Shown one piece after another: positions 1 to 6,976 of a stretch of DNA of 64,000 nt; within the stretch, counting starts at the first letter, position 1; each line of letters begins with the position of its first letter. This DNA comes from Chromobacterium piscinae (GTDB taxonomy: Bacteria > Pseudomonadota > Gammaproteobacteria > Burkholderiales > Chromobacteriaceae). A program made the position numbers and the translations under genes. The stretch spans positions 1 through 64,000 of the forward strand of contig NZ_JAJOHV010000003.1 in the NCBI RefSeq assembly GCF_021129175.1, given 5' to 3'. A model generated the notes under the pieces. It saw only the letters and a list, made by a program, of their open reading frames with translations. It searched no databases and was not told where the DNA came from.

Positions 1-458
1 CCGCTGGAGCCGCCCGCGCCGCGCGCCGGGTTCCAGGGGTTGCGGGTCGGGCCGCAGAGCGCGGATTCGGTGGTGCCGCTCCAGGCGAACTCGGGCGTGG
101 TGGTCCGCCCCAGCGTCGCCAGTCCCGCTTCGCGGAAGCGCCGCATCAGGATGGAGTCGCCCGCGGCGGTGAAGCCTTGCGCCAGCCGGCTGCCGAATTC
201 TATCTTCCTGCCCGCCATGGTTACGCCTACATCCTTGATCAGGAAGGGCACGCCGGCGAGCGGCGAGCCCCGTTCCAGCGCCGAGGCGATGCCCGACAGT
301 TCGGGCTGCCAGGTTTCGATGACCGCGTTGATTTGAGGGTTGACCGCCGCGCACGCCCGCAGCGCCGCATCGGCGAGCTCCTGCGGGCTGACTTCGCCCC
401 GCGCGACCAGATTGCCCAGTCCCACCGCGTCATATTGCGCATATTCCGAAAGCTTCAT
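1..458 (-). CDS. Amidase-signature family hydrolase, N-terminal part
   Basis: This is the first 152 codons of an amidase-signature enzyme (the GatA / 6-aminohexanoate-hydrolase fold), which hydrolyses carboxamides with a Ser-cisSer-Lys triad. The sequence VPFLIKD places the catalytic Lys at residue 75. The glycine-serine signature begins at about residue 147 (GAGGSS), but the window edge cuts it before both catalytic serines are seen. The ATG start is preceded by GGGAA six bases upstream. There is no signal peptide, so the enzyme should be cytoplasmic. It diverges from a TetR gene and the space between them carries two near-identical palindromes, so it is probably that regulator's target. The substrate cannot be told from this fragment. 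Confidence 0.85.
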   Translation of the reverse strand, partial: MKLSEYAQYDAVGLGNLVARGEVSPQELADAALRACAAVNPQINAVIETWQPELSGIASALERGSPLAGVPFLIKDVGVTMAGRKIEFGSRLAQGFTAAGDSILMRRFREAGLATLGRTTTPEFAWSGTTESALCGPTRNPWNPARGAGGSS

Positions 459-508
459 CGCTGATTCCCATGGAGGATGCCCCGGCTCGACATGAGCCGG
501 AGAGTGGT

Positions 509-556
509 GATACCGTTCGGTATCGCTGCATGGGTATGATGATACCGATCGGTATC
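509..556. promoter_or_regulatory. Twin palindromic operators between amidase and tetR genes
   Basis: GATACCGATCGGTATC (541-556) is a perfect 16-bp palindrome. GATACCGTTCGGTATC (509-524) is the same except at one central base. Their centres are 32 bp apart, about three helical turns, so two dimers would bind one face of the DNA. The layout fits autoregulation by the adjacent TetR protein together with control of the divergent amidase gene. That the TetR protein binds here is an inference. Confidence 0.8.
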
Positions 557-569
557 GTCGTCAATACGG

Positions 570-1178
570 ATGGAAAAAATGAACCAGGGAAAAGCGGCCG
601 AGTTTTCGGTCCCGCCGCGGGAGCGCCTCCTCGAGGCGGCAGGCGAGCTGTTTTACAACGATGGCATCCGGGCGACCGGCGTCGAGGCGATCGCTGCCCG
701 GGCGAATACTACCAAGATGGCGCTGTACCGCCATTTCCAGTCGAAAGACGCGTTGCTGGCGGAATGGCTGCGCCAGGTGATCGCTGGGTACTGGCGCAAG
801 TTCGACGCCATCGAAGCCGAGCACGCCGGCGATCCGCGCGCGCAGATCTTGGCTTGGGGGGCCTTTTTCGCCGATGACGCCGGCGCCTGGTCGCACCGCG
901 GCTGTCCGTTCATCAATTCGATCGCGGAGCTGCCGGACCGGGAGCACGTCGGCCGCAAACTGATAGAGGAATACAAGCAAGGCCAGTGGCGGCGGCTGGC
1001 GGGTTTGTGCCGGGCCGCCTGCCTCGCGTCGCCCGAGGACACGGCGAGCGAACTGATGCTGGTGTTCGAGGGCGCGCAGGTCGCCGCTCAGAACCGGTCC
1101 ATCGCCGATGCCGGCGCGCTTGCGCAGCGGATCGCCAGCGCCATTGTCGAACGCCAGGCGCAGGCGTCGATCGGCTGA
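570..1178 (+). CDS. TetR/AcrR-family transcriptional regulator
   Basis: This is a 202-residue one-component repressor. An N-terminal helix-turn-helix lies at about residues 36-57 (TGVEAIAARA, then KMALYRHFQSKDAL, the usual TetR recognition helix). The C-terminal ligand domain resembles TetR proteins that respond to small hydrophobic or electrophilic compounds, but no ligand can be assigned. The start is uncertain between ATG 570 and ATG 579, and neither has a strong ribosome site. Two palindromes lie 14 and 46 bases upstream of the start. With the divergent amidase they form a compact regulator-target pair. Confidence 0.85.
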   Translation: MEKMNQGKAAEFSVPPRERLLEAAGELFYNDGIRATGVEAIAARANTTKMALYRHFQSKDALLAEWLRQVIAGYWRKFDAIEAEHAGDPRAQILAWGAFFADDAGAWSHRGCPFINSIAELPDREHVGRKLIEEYKQGQWRRLAGLCRAACLASPEDTASELMLVFEGAQVAAQNRSIADAGALAQRIASAIVERQAQASIG

Positions 1179-1186
1179 TCGGCCGT

Positions 1187-1213
1187 GAAAAAGCCCCGCG
1201 GCGGGCGGGGCTT
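1187..1213 (-). terminator. Rho-independent terminator of nfsA-nemA
   Basis: Read on the minus strand, a perfect 9-bp stem (AAGCCCCGC / GCGGGGCTT) with a 5-base loop is followed by a run of T. It sits just downstream of the nemA stop. It may also slow transcription arriving from the convergent tetR gene. Confidence 0.85.
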
Positions 1214-1223
1214 GGCTGGCAGC

Positions 1224-2318
1224 TTACAGCGCGGGGTAGTCGGTATAGCCTTCCGCGCCGCCGCCGTAGAAGCTGTCCGGCTTGGGCGGGTTGAGCGGGG
1301 CGTTCCGCTTCAGTCGCTCCACCAGATCCGGGTTGGCGATGTAGCTGCGGCCGAAGGCGGCGGCATCGATATAGCCCTTTCTCAGCAGCGTTTCGGCTTT
1401 TTCCGCGGTGTAGCCGCCGGCGCCGACGATCACCCCCGGATAGCGCTGGCGCAGCTCGGCGCGGAAGCCGTCGTCCAGCACCGGGCCGCCGGCCCAGTCC
1501 GGCTCGGAGATGTGCAGGAAGGCCAGCTTGCGCTTGGCCAGCTGCTCGGCCAGGTACAGCGCCATTTCCAGTTGATCGGTGTTGCTGACGCCGTTGAAGA
1601 TGCCCAGCGGCGAGATGCGGATGCCAACGTGATCGGCGTCCCACTCGGCCACCACCGCGTCCACCACTTCCAGCAGGAAGCGGGCGCGGTTTTCCACGCT
1701 GCCGCCGTATTGGTCGGCGCGGACATTGGCCTGCGGCGACAGGAATTGGTCCAGCAGGTAGCCGTGGGCGCCGTGGATCTCCACCAGGTCGAAACCGGCG
1801 CGGCGCGCGTTGTCGGTGGCGCGGCGGTAGTCCTCGATGATGTCGGCTATCTCCTCGATTTCCAGCGCGCGCGGGGTGTCGCACTGCTCGCGCACCAAGC
1901 TGCCGTCTGCGGCGCGGATATTGGTGCGGCTGTCGGCCTGGATGGCGGACGGGCCGACCGGCGCGTCGCCGTTAGGCTGCAGCGAGCGATGCGAGATGCG
2001 GCCGGTGTGCCACAGCTGCAGCGCGATCTTGCCGCCGGCCTGGTGCACGGCGTCGGTCACTTCGCTCCAGGCGCGGACCTGCTCTTCGCTGTAGATGCCG
2101 GGCGCGCCGGCATAGCCCTTGGCGGTGGCGGAGATATGGGTGCCTTCGGCCACGATCAGGCCGGCGCTGGCGCGCTGGCGGTAGTATTCCTTGGCCAGCG
2201 GGCCGGGCACGTCGCCCGGTTCGATGTTGCGCAGGCGGGTCAGCGGGGCCATGGCCACGCGGTTGGCCAGGGCGACGGCGCCCATTTGCAGCGGGGTCAG
2301 CAGTTTGTCGGCTTGCAT
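1224..2318 (-). CDS. nemA: Old yellow enzyme, NemA-type alkene reductase
   Basis: This is a 364-residue FMN-dependent NAD(P)H:flavin oxidoreductase of the old yellow enzyme family. It reduces activated C=C bonds and electrophiles such as N-ethylmaleimide, and in homologues nitrate esters. Family marks include [10 protein letters not shown] near the N-terminus, LWHTGRISH, and the block from [16 protein letters not shown] through [11 protein letters not shown], which supplies substrate-binding and flavin-contact residues. The ATG at 2318 was chosen over an upstream in-frame start because AAGGAAA sits just before it and the extra 15 residues are non-conserved. It lies 28 nt behind the nitroreductase gene in one operon, under a NemR-type box. 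Confidence 0.92.
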   Translation of the reverse strand: MQADKLLTPLQMGAVALANRVAMAPLTRLRNIEPGDVPGPLAKEYYRQRASAGLIVAEGTHISATAKGYAGAPGIYSEEQVRAWSEVTDAVHQAGGKIALQLWHTGRISHRSLQPNGDAPVGPSAIQADSRTNIRAADGSLVREQCDTPRALEIEEIADIIEDYRRATDNARRAGFDLVEIHGAHGYLLDQFLSPQANVRADQYGGSVENRARFLLEVVDAVVAEWDADHVGIRISPLGIFNGVSNTDQLEMALYLAEQLAKRKLAFLHISEPDWAGGPVLDDGFRAELRQRYPGVIVGAGGYTAEKAETLLRKGYIDAAAFGRSYIANPDLVERLKRNAPLNPPKPDSFYGGGAEGYTDYPAL

Positions 2319-2346
2319 GTCGGTTTCCTTAGAAGAGTGGTCGGAG

Positions 2347-3087
2347 TTACTGCTCGAAGCCAAAACCCTGGGCGCGCGCGGCGGGCGCGACCTTGGGGAA
2401 GTAAACCTGGCGGTAGTAGCGGGCGGTGTTGGCGGTCCAGGGCTCGCCGTCGGCGCGGCCGATGTCCTGCCAGTGGCGGCTCAGCGTGTCGTCGTAGGCG
2501 GCGATATGGCCGGCCAAATCTTCGGCGTGGTAACGCTCTCGGTGGATGAAGCTGGCGCGCGGCAGGCGGGGCTTCTGTTCGCCGTCGTGCTGGATGTGGC
2601 CGATCACCACGCCGGCCAGCGGGAAAGTCAGCTCCGGCAGATCCAGCAGCTCTATCATCGCCTGCGGATCGCGGCGGATGCCGCCGATCGGCACCGCGCC
2701 CAGGCCGACGGCGTGGGCGGCGGTGATCAGATTGCCCAGCGCGATGCCGGCGTCCACCGAACCGACGGCGAAAGCTTCGACGCTGTCGTGTATCACCTGC
2801 TTCTCGCCGGCCATCTCCACGCCCAGGCGGGTCTTGTGGAAGTCCATCACCACGGCGACGAACACCGGCGCCTGGGCGATCCAGGGCTGGCCGCCGGCGA
2901 TTTCGGCGATGCGCGCGCGGCGCTCGGCGTCTTGCACCACCACCAGCGAGACCTGCTGGCCGTTGATCGAGGTCGGGCCTTTCCAGGCGGCATCCAGCAC
3001 GGCATCCAGCAATTCCGGGGCGACGGGTTTGTCCTGATAGCTGCGCACGCTGCGATGGCTGTGCATCAGTTGCAAGGTTTCGTTCAT
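2347..3087 (-). CDS. NAD(P)H-dependent nitroreductase (NfsA-like)
   Basis: This is a 246-residue FMN oxidoreductase of the nitroreductase superfamily, closest in layout to the NfsA/FRP group that reduces nitroaromatics and quinones by two-electron steps. HRSVRSY at about residues 11-17 is the typical N-terminal phosphate-contact motif. [14 protein letters not shown] in the middle matches the family's NfsA-like segment. The start is set at ATG 3087 because GGAG lies seven bases upstream; the in-frame ATG four codons earlier has no ribosome site. It is first in an operon with nemA and is preceded by a NemR-like operator, so induction by electrophiles is expected. Confidence 0.9.
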   Translation of the reverse strand: MNETLQLMHSHRSVRSYQDKPVAPELLDAVLDAAWKGPTSINGQQVSLVVVQDAERRARIAEIAGGQPWIAQAPVFVAVVMDFHKTRLGVEMAGEKQVIHDSVEAFAVGSVDAGIALGNLITAAHAVGLGAVPIGGIRRDPQAMIELLDLPELTFPLAGVVIGHIQHDGEQKPRLPRASFIHRERYHAEDLAGHIAAYDDTLSRHWQDIGRADGEPWTANTARYYRQVYFPKVAPAARAQGFGFEQ

Positions 3088-3113
3088 GATTCGCTCCATT
3101 TTAGTTAATTGAG

Positions 3114-3130
3114 TAGACCAGTCGTCTAGT
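3114..3130. promoter_or_regulatory. NemR-type operator upstream of nfsA-nemA
   Basis: TAGACCAGTCGTCTA (3114-3128) repeats exactly the core found upstream of nemR. Arms TAGAC/GTCTA flank a five-base spacer, similar to the TAGACC...GTCTA sites known for E. coli NemR. It lies 27 bases upstream of the nfsA start, where it could block the promoter or elongation. Confidence 0.8.
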
Positions 3131-3140
3131 ATTGGCTTTA

Positions 3141-3164
3141 AGAAAACCCGCCGGATGCGGCGGG
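3141..3164 (-). terminator. Terminator of nemR
   Basis: On the minus strand CCCGCC-GCATCC-GGCGGG is followed by TTTTCTT. It lies just after the nemR stop and before the second operator. The regulator and the enzyme operon are therefore probably transcribed separately from two promoters, each with its own box. Confidence 0.75.
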
Positions 3165-3172
3165 ATGATCTT

Positions 3173-3790
3173 TTATCGTTTACAGCTGGCGTTGTCAGGC
3201 TGCGGCAGCATGGTTTCCGTCAAGCGGTAGGCGTTGTGCATCGGTTGGTCGGAGCGCTGCACCTTGTACAGCAGCGCGCTGCCTACCCACAGGCTATACA
3301 GGCTGGCGGCCAACTCGTCGGCTTCCAGATAGGTGCACAGGCTGCCTTCGGCTTGGCCGCGGCGTATGGCGTCGGCCAGGCGGGAGATCAGCCGGCCCAT
3401 GCCTTCGGCCAACATTTCGCGCATCGGCTCGGACAGGTCGGACACTTCCGCCGCCAGTTTCACCGCCAGGCAGGTATGGCTCTGTTCGGTGCAGCGGTGG
3501 GTGTCCAGCCAGCCCTGGAAATAGCGGATCAGGCAGTCGCGGGCATTGCCGGACTCGGGCCGCAGCAGCACTACCAGTCTTTCGTCGTAACTCAGGAAGT
3601 AGCGGCGCAGCATTTCCACGCCGTAGCCTTCCTTGGACGGAAAGTAATGGTAAAACGACCCCTTGGGCACGCCGGCGGTGGAGAGTATCTCCGCCAGCCC
3701 GACGGCTGCGAAGCCTTTGCCGAGGATGATTTCCTCGCCGGTGGCCAGCAGGTGCTCGCGGGTGTCGGCTGAATGATTGGCTCGTGACAT
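3173..3790 (-). CDS. nemR: NemR-like TetR-family electrophile/bleach sensor
   Basis: This is a 205-residue TetR-family repressor. The N-terminal helix-turn-helix is at about residues 30-52 (GLAEILSTAGVPKGSFYHYF). The segment TCLAVKLAAEVSDLSEPMR at 106-124 is characteristic of NemR, whose reactive cysteine (Cys106 in E. coli) corresponds to C107 here; further cysteines are at about 86 and 100. The family responds to quinones, N-ethylmaleimide, methylglyoxal and hypochlorite. ATG 3790 was chosen; a longer TTG-initiated frame would run through the operator. An ACTAGAC/GTCTAGT box lies just upstream and a second copy precedes the downstream nfsA-nemA operon, supporting autoregulation and control of both enzymes. 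Confidence 0.88.
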   Translation of the reverse strand: MSRANHSADTREHLLATGEEIILGKGFAAVGLAEILSTAGVPKGSFYHYFPSKEGYGVEMLRRYFLSYDERLVVLLRPESGNARDCLIRYFQGWLDTHRCTEQSHTCLAVKLAAEVSDLSEPMREMLAEGMGRLISRLADAIRRGQAEGSLCTYLEADELAASLYSLWVGSALLYKVQRSDQPMHNAYRLTETMLPQPDNASCKR

Positions 3791-3802
3791 GCGCTGAATA
3801 CT

Positions 3803-3821
3803 ACTAGACCAGTCGTCTAGT
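3803..3821. promoter_or_regulatory. NemR-type operator at nemR
   Basis: ACTAGAC-CAGTC-GTCTAGT is an inverted repeat with 7-bp arms and a 5-bp spacer, 13 bases upstream of the nemR start. Its core is identical to the box before nfsA. The position fits autorepression. Confidence 0.8.
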
Positions 3822-3987
3822 TTCAAGAAAATTATCCGCCAACTCTCAAACCGTTGTCGTTTTCATTCCACAGCGGCGCGGCTTGACTGCGCCGGATGCC
3901 CATCCTACAACCAGCTCAGCGCGTCGCCGCCAAGCGGCCGATCCGGTCGGACGGCTGGGCGGCGGCGCCTTGCGAAAGGAGCGGGCG

Positions 3988-4944
3988 ATGGACGAGAAGG
4001 ATTCGACGGAGCAAGAGGGCGCGCCGGATGCCGGCCGCCGCGAGGCCTTGGGCTGTCTGGCCGCCTGGTCCGGCGCGGCGCTGGTGTGGACCATGGCGGG
4101 CGGGGTGCCGCGGGCGCAGGCTGCAGGGGCTATCGGCGCGGGCGAGGGCGGCTTGAGTTTCGTCCAGATCAGCGACACCCACCTGGGCTTCCACCGCGAG
4201 GCCAATCCCGATGTGCAGGGCAGCCTGCGCCGCGCGATCGCCGACATCAACGCCTTGCAGCGGGTGCCGGCCTTCGCCGTGCACACCGGCGACGTCAGCC
4301 ACCTGTCCAAGCCGGAGGAGTTCGATCTGGGCCGGCAGATGTTCAAGGAGATCCGCGTCGACCGCGTCCACACCATCCCCGGCGAGCATGATGCGCTGGA
4401 CGACGGCGTGTCCGGCTATCTGAAGTTCTTCGACCATGACGGCAAGGGCAAGGCCTGGTACAGCTTCGACCAGGGCGGCGTCCACTTCGTCGCGCTCAAT
4501 AATGTGCTGAACTTCTCCACCAGCCGGCTGGCGGCGCTGGGCGACGAGCAACTGGCCTGGCTCAAGCGCGATCTGGCCCGGCTGTCGCGCTCCACCCCCA
4601 TCATCGTGCTGGCGCACATTCCCTTGTGGACGGTTTACGAGCCGTGGGGCTGGGGCACCGCCGACGCCGACCGGGCGATGGCGCTGCTGCGGCCGTTCGG
4701 CTCGGTGACGGTTTTGAACGGCCATATCCACCAGGTGATGCAAAAAGTGGAGGGCCATGTCGCCTTCCACACCGCGCGCTCGCTGGCCTATCCGCTGCCG
4801 ACGCCGGGCCAGGCCGGTTTCGGCGAGCCGGCGCCGGTCAAGGTGCCGGCCGGGGAGTTGGGCAAGTTGCTGGGCACGCGGCAGCTGACCATCGTTCCGG
4901 GCAGCGGCCAGCTGGCGATGGTCGATACGCCGCTGGATCATTGA
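3988..4944 (+). CDS. Exported metallophosphoesterase
   Basis: This is a 318-residue calcineurin-like phosphoesterase. The dinuclear-metal motifs are all present in order: SDTHLG (D63, H65), TGDVSH, GEHD in place of the commoner GNHD, AHIPL and NGHIHQ. The N-terminus has paired arginines (RREALG at 17-22) and a hydrophobic stretch ending in AQA, a twin-arginine-like signal peptide, so it probably acts in the periplasm. The ATG at 3988 follows AAAGGAG; an upstream frame is longer but lacks a ribosome site. A cupredoxin gene starts 14 nt downstream, and metallophosphoesterase-cupredoxin pairs recur in proteobacteria. The substrate is unknown. Confidence 0.85.
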   Translation: MDEKDSTEQEGAPDAGRREALGCLAAWSGAALVWTMAGGVPRAQAAGAIGAGEGGLSFVQISDTHLGFHREANPDVQGSLRRAIADINALQRVPAFAVHTGDVSHLSKPEEFDLGRQMFKEIRVDRVHTIPGEHDALDDGVSGYLKFFDHDGKGKAWYSFDQGGVHFVALNNVLNFSTSRLAALGDEQLAWLKRDLARLSRSTPIIVLAHIPLWTVYEPWGWGTADADRAMALLRPFGSVTVLNGHIHQVMQKVEGHVAFHTARSLAYPLPTPGQAGFGEPAPVKVPAGELGKLLGTRQLTIVPGSGQLAMVDTPLDH

Positions 4945-4958
4945 GAGAGGGGGATGGC

Positions 4959-5276
4959 ATGGGCGCTTGGAAAACGGGAGCGGCGCTGGGCGCTTGGCTG
5001 GCCGCCGCCATGGCCTGGGCCGGGCCGCAGCAGGTGGACATCAGCAAATTCGCGTTCACGCCGAAGGAGGTGGCGGTGGCGCCGGGGACCAAGGTGGTGT
5101 GGGTCAACCACGACGAGATTCCCCACACCGTGTCCGGCCGGGACAAGACTTTTGTCTCCAAGGCGATGGACACCGACGACCGCTACGAGCATGTGTTCGA
5201 CAAGGAGGGCGATTACGCCTACTTCTGCGCGGTGCACCCGTACATGACCGGCGTGGTGCACGTGCGCAAGCCCTGA
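4959..5276 (+). CDS. Small periplasmic cupredoxin (plastocyanin/amicyanin-like)
   Basis: This is a 105-residue blue-copper-type protein. After a short signal peptide (cleavage likely near AWAG, residues 19-22) one cupredoxin domain fills the chain. All four copper ligands are visible: H56 in EIPHT, C90, H93 and M96 in the motif YFCAVHPYM. This marks it as a single type-1 copper electron carrier or copper-binding protein. The ATG at 4959 is favoured over 4954 because only this frame encodes the domain; a purine-rich GAGAGAGG stretch lies before it. It follows the metallophosphoesterase gene closely and its stop lies only six bases from the convergent rcnR stop. Confidence 0.88.
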   Translation: MGAWKTGAALGAWLAAAMAWAGPQQVDISKFAFTPKEVAVAPGTKVVWVNHDEIPHTVSGRDKTFVSKAMDTDDRYEHVFDKEGDYAYFCAVHPYMTGVVHVRKP

Positions 5277-5282
5277 GCGGGT

Positions 5283-5555
5283 TTACTTCAGATAGGAGCG
5301 GAGCACCTGCAGCACGGCGTCCAGGTCGTGCTGGCGCTGCTCCAGCTCCGGCTCCTTGACCACGTGGTCGGTCAGATGGCCTTCCATCACCGCCAGCATC
5401 AGCCCGTTGACCGCGCCGCGTATCGCGGCGATCTGCTGCAGGATGGCCGAACAGTCGCCATCGTTTTCCAGCTGCTTCTCCAGCGCGGCGGCCTGGCCCT
5501 TCAGGCGGCGCACCCGCGCCAGCAGCTTGGCCTTGTCCCGTACCGTGTGCGACAT
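5283..5555 (-). CDS. rcnR: Nickel/cobalt-responsive repressor RcnR
   Basis: This is a 90-residue all-helical metalloregulator of the CsoR/RcnR (DUF156) family and exactly the length of E. coli RcnR. The four RcnR metal ligands fall at the same numbers: H3, C35, H60 and H64. This separates it from copper (CsoR) and formaldehyde (FrmR) members. Longer in-frame starts upstream run through the operator, so the ATG giving MSHTVRDKAK was chosen. It diverges from the efflux gene rcnA, and two TACT-G-tract-AGTA sites between them are typical RcnR boxes. Nickel or cobalt should release it. Confidence 0.93.
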   Translation of the reverse strand: MSHTVRDKAKLLARVRRLKGQAAALEKQLENDGDCSAILQQIAAIRGAVNGLMLAVMEGHLTDHVVKEPELEQRQHDLDAVLQVLRSYLK

Positions 5556-5599
5556 CGTGTGGTTCTCCGTTTTCGATCGCCTGATCTTAGCATGGCAGA

Positions 5600-5635
5600 T
5601 ACTGGGGGCTAGTATATTGATACTGGGGGTGAGTA
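5600..5635. promoter_or_regulatory. Two RcnR boxes with rcnA promoter
   Basis: TACTGGGGGCTAGTA (5600-5614) and TACTGGGGGTGAGTA (5621-5635) match the RcnR recognition pattern (TACT, G-tract, AGTA) and are 21 bp apart, two helical turns. A perfect -10 hexamer TATAAT (5634-5639) overlaps the second box. Bound RcnR would therefore cover the rcnA promoter and probably the divergent rcnR promoter. Confidence 0.88.
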
Positions 5636-5671
5636 TAATGTGGCGCATCTACCCCCTACCCGGAAATCGCC

Positions 5672-6790
5672 ATGACCTCGTTCTCCGCCTTGTTGCAACA
5701 GGGCAACGCCTGGCTGTTCATGCCCAGCGCCATCGCGCTCGGCGCCTTGCACGGCCTGGAGCCGGGCCACTCCAAGACCATGATGGCCGCCTTCATCGTC
5801 GCTATCCGCGGCACGGTGCGCCAGGCCGTGCTGCTGGGCCTGGCCGCCACCGTGTCCCATACCGCGGTGGTGTGGCTGGTGGCGCTGATTGGCTTGCATT
5901 TCGGCCGCAGCTGGAACGCGGAAACCGCGGAGCCGTATTTCCAGATCGCGTCGGCGGCGCTGGTGATGGCCGTGGCCGGGTGGATGATGTGGCGCACTTG
6001 GCGTCACAGCGGGCATGGCCATCGCCACGAACATGAGCACGGCCATGAGCACGGCCACGGCGAGGCCAAGCGCATTGACACCGGCCATGGCGTGGTGGCG
6101 CTGCGGATATTCGAAACCGGCGCGCCGCCGCGCTTCCGGCTGGCCGCCGCCGATGGCCGCAAGCTGGGCTGGCGCGCCGAGCAGGTCAGGCTGGAAACCG
6201 AGCGCGCGGATGGCGCGCGGCAGGCGTTTTCCTTCCGGGAGGCCGGTGGCTTCCTCGAGTCGGCGGAGGAGATACCGGAGCCGCACGAATTCGTCGCCAG
6301 GCTGCAACTGGGCCATGGCCACCACAGCCATGATTACGATGTGGAATTCGTCGAACACGACCATGCTCACGCGGTGGGGGAGTACGCCGGCTTGGATGTG
6401 TCCGCCCCCGGCTACCAGGATCCGCACGAGCTGGCGCACGCCAACGATATCCGCCGCCGCTTCGCCGGCCGCGACGTCACCACCGGCCAGATCGTGGTGT
6501 TCGGCCTGACCGGCGGCCTGGTGCCGTGCCCGGCCTCCATCACCGTGCTGCTGCTGTGCTTGCAACTGAAACAGGTGGCGCTGGGCGCGACGCTGGTGTT
6601 GTGCTTCAGCATCGGCTTGGCGCTGACCATGGTGGCGTCCGGCGTGCTGGCGGCGCTGAGCGTCAAGCATGTGGCGGGGCGCTGGAGCGGTTTCGGCGAA
6701 TGGGTGAGGAAAGCGCCGTATGTCTCCGGCGCGCTGATCATGCTGGTGGGTTTGTACTTGGGCTGGTCCGGCTGGTCGCACTTGGCTTGA
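5672..6790 (+). CDS. rcnA: Nickel/cobalt efflux transporter RcnA
   Basis: This is a 372-residue inner-membrane exporter. The N-terminal helices contain the HGLEPGHSKTMMAAF signature (about residues 26-40) typical of RcnA/NicO permeases. A histidine-rich cytoplasmic loop follows at about residues 113-131, with a second His-rich patch further on (GHGHHSHDYD). The C-terminal half resumes with GLTGGLVPCPASITVLL. The extended loop makes it longer than E. coli RcnA (274 residues). It diverges from rcnR across two RcnR boxes, so it should be induced by Ni or Co. A terminator follows. Confidence 0.92.
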   Translation: MTSFSALLQQGNAWLFMPSAIALGALHGLEPGHSKTMMAAFIVAIRGTVRQAVLLGLAATVSHTAVVWLVALIGLHFGRSWNAETAEPYFQIASAALVMAVAGWMMWRTWRHSGHGHRHEHEHGHEHGHGEAKRIDTGHGVVALRIFETGAPPRFRLAAADGRKLGWRAEQVRLETERADGARQAFSFREAGGFLESAEEIPEPHEFVARLQLGHGHHSHDYDVEFVEHDHAHAVGEYAGLDVSAPGYQDPHELAHANDIRRRFAGRDVTTGQIVVFGLTGGLVPCPASITVLLLCLQLKQVALGATLVLCFSIGLALTMVASGVLAALSVKHVAGRWSGFGEWVRKAPYVSGALIMLVGLYLGWSGWSHLA

Positions 6791-6811
6791 TCGGCTGGAT
6801 AGGGCGGCAAG

Positions 6812-6840
6812 GGCGGCTCCCGCGCGGGGCCGCCTTTTTT
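6812..6840 (+). terminator. Terminator of rcnA
   Basis: GGCGGC...GCCGCC pairs around a GC-rich inner stem and is followed by six T residues. It begins 21 nt after the rcnA stop. Confidence 0.85.
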
Positions 6841-6871
6841 CATGCGTTTTCAAGGAATGGATTCCGAGGCC

Positions 6872-6885
6872 TTGATCTGTATCAT
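6872..6885. promoter_or_regulatory. FNR/Anr-like half-palindrome upstream of NO reductase
   Basis: TTGAT-CTGT-ATCAT differs from the FNR/Anr consensus TTGAT-N4-ATCAA at one base. It sits 5 bp upstream of the NsrR box, where a low-oxygen activator could act on a denitrification gene. Confidence 0.5.
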
Positions 6886-6889
6886 GCTT

Positions 6890-6914
6890 AAAGATGTGTA
6901 ATGTATACATCTTT
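6890..6914. promoter_or_regulatory. NsrR box upstream of NO reductase gene
   Basis: AAAGATGT and ACATCTTT form perfect 8-bp inverted arms around nine bases. The 23-bp core AAGATGTGTAA-T-GTATACATCTT follows the 11-1-11 NsrR pattern (half-site AAGATGTATTT). The nsrR gene itself lies about 8 kb downstream. Confidence 0.8.
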
Positions 6915-6976
6915 AATTTCAGCATGTAGGCTGCGGACTGAGTCAGTTACTTGGGAGGCCCGCGAAGGGAGCGCAT

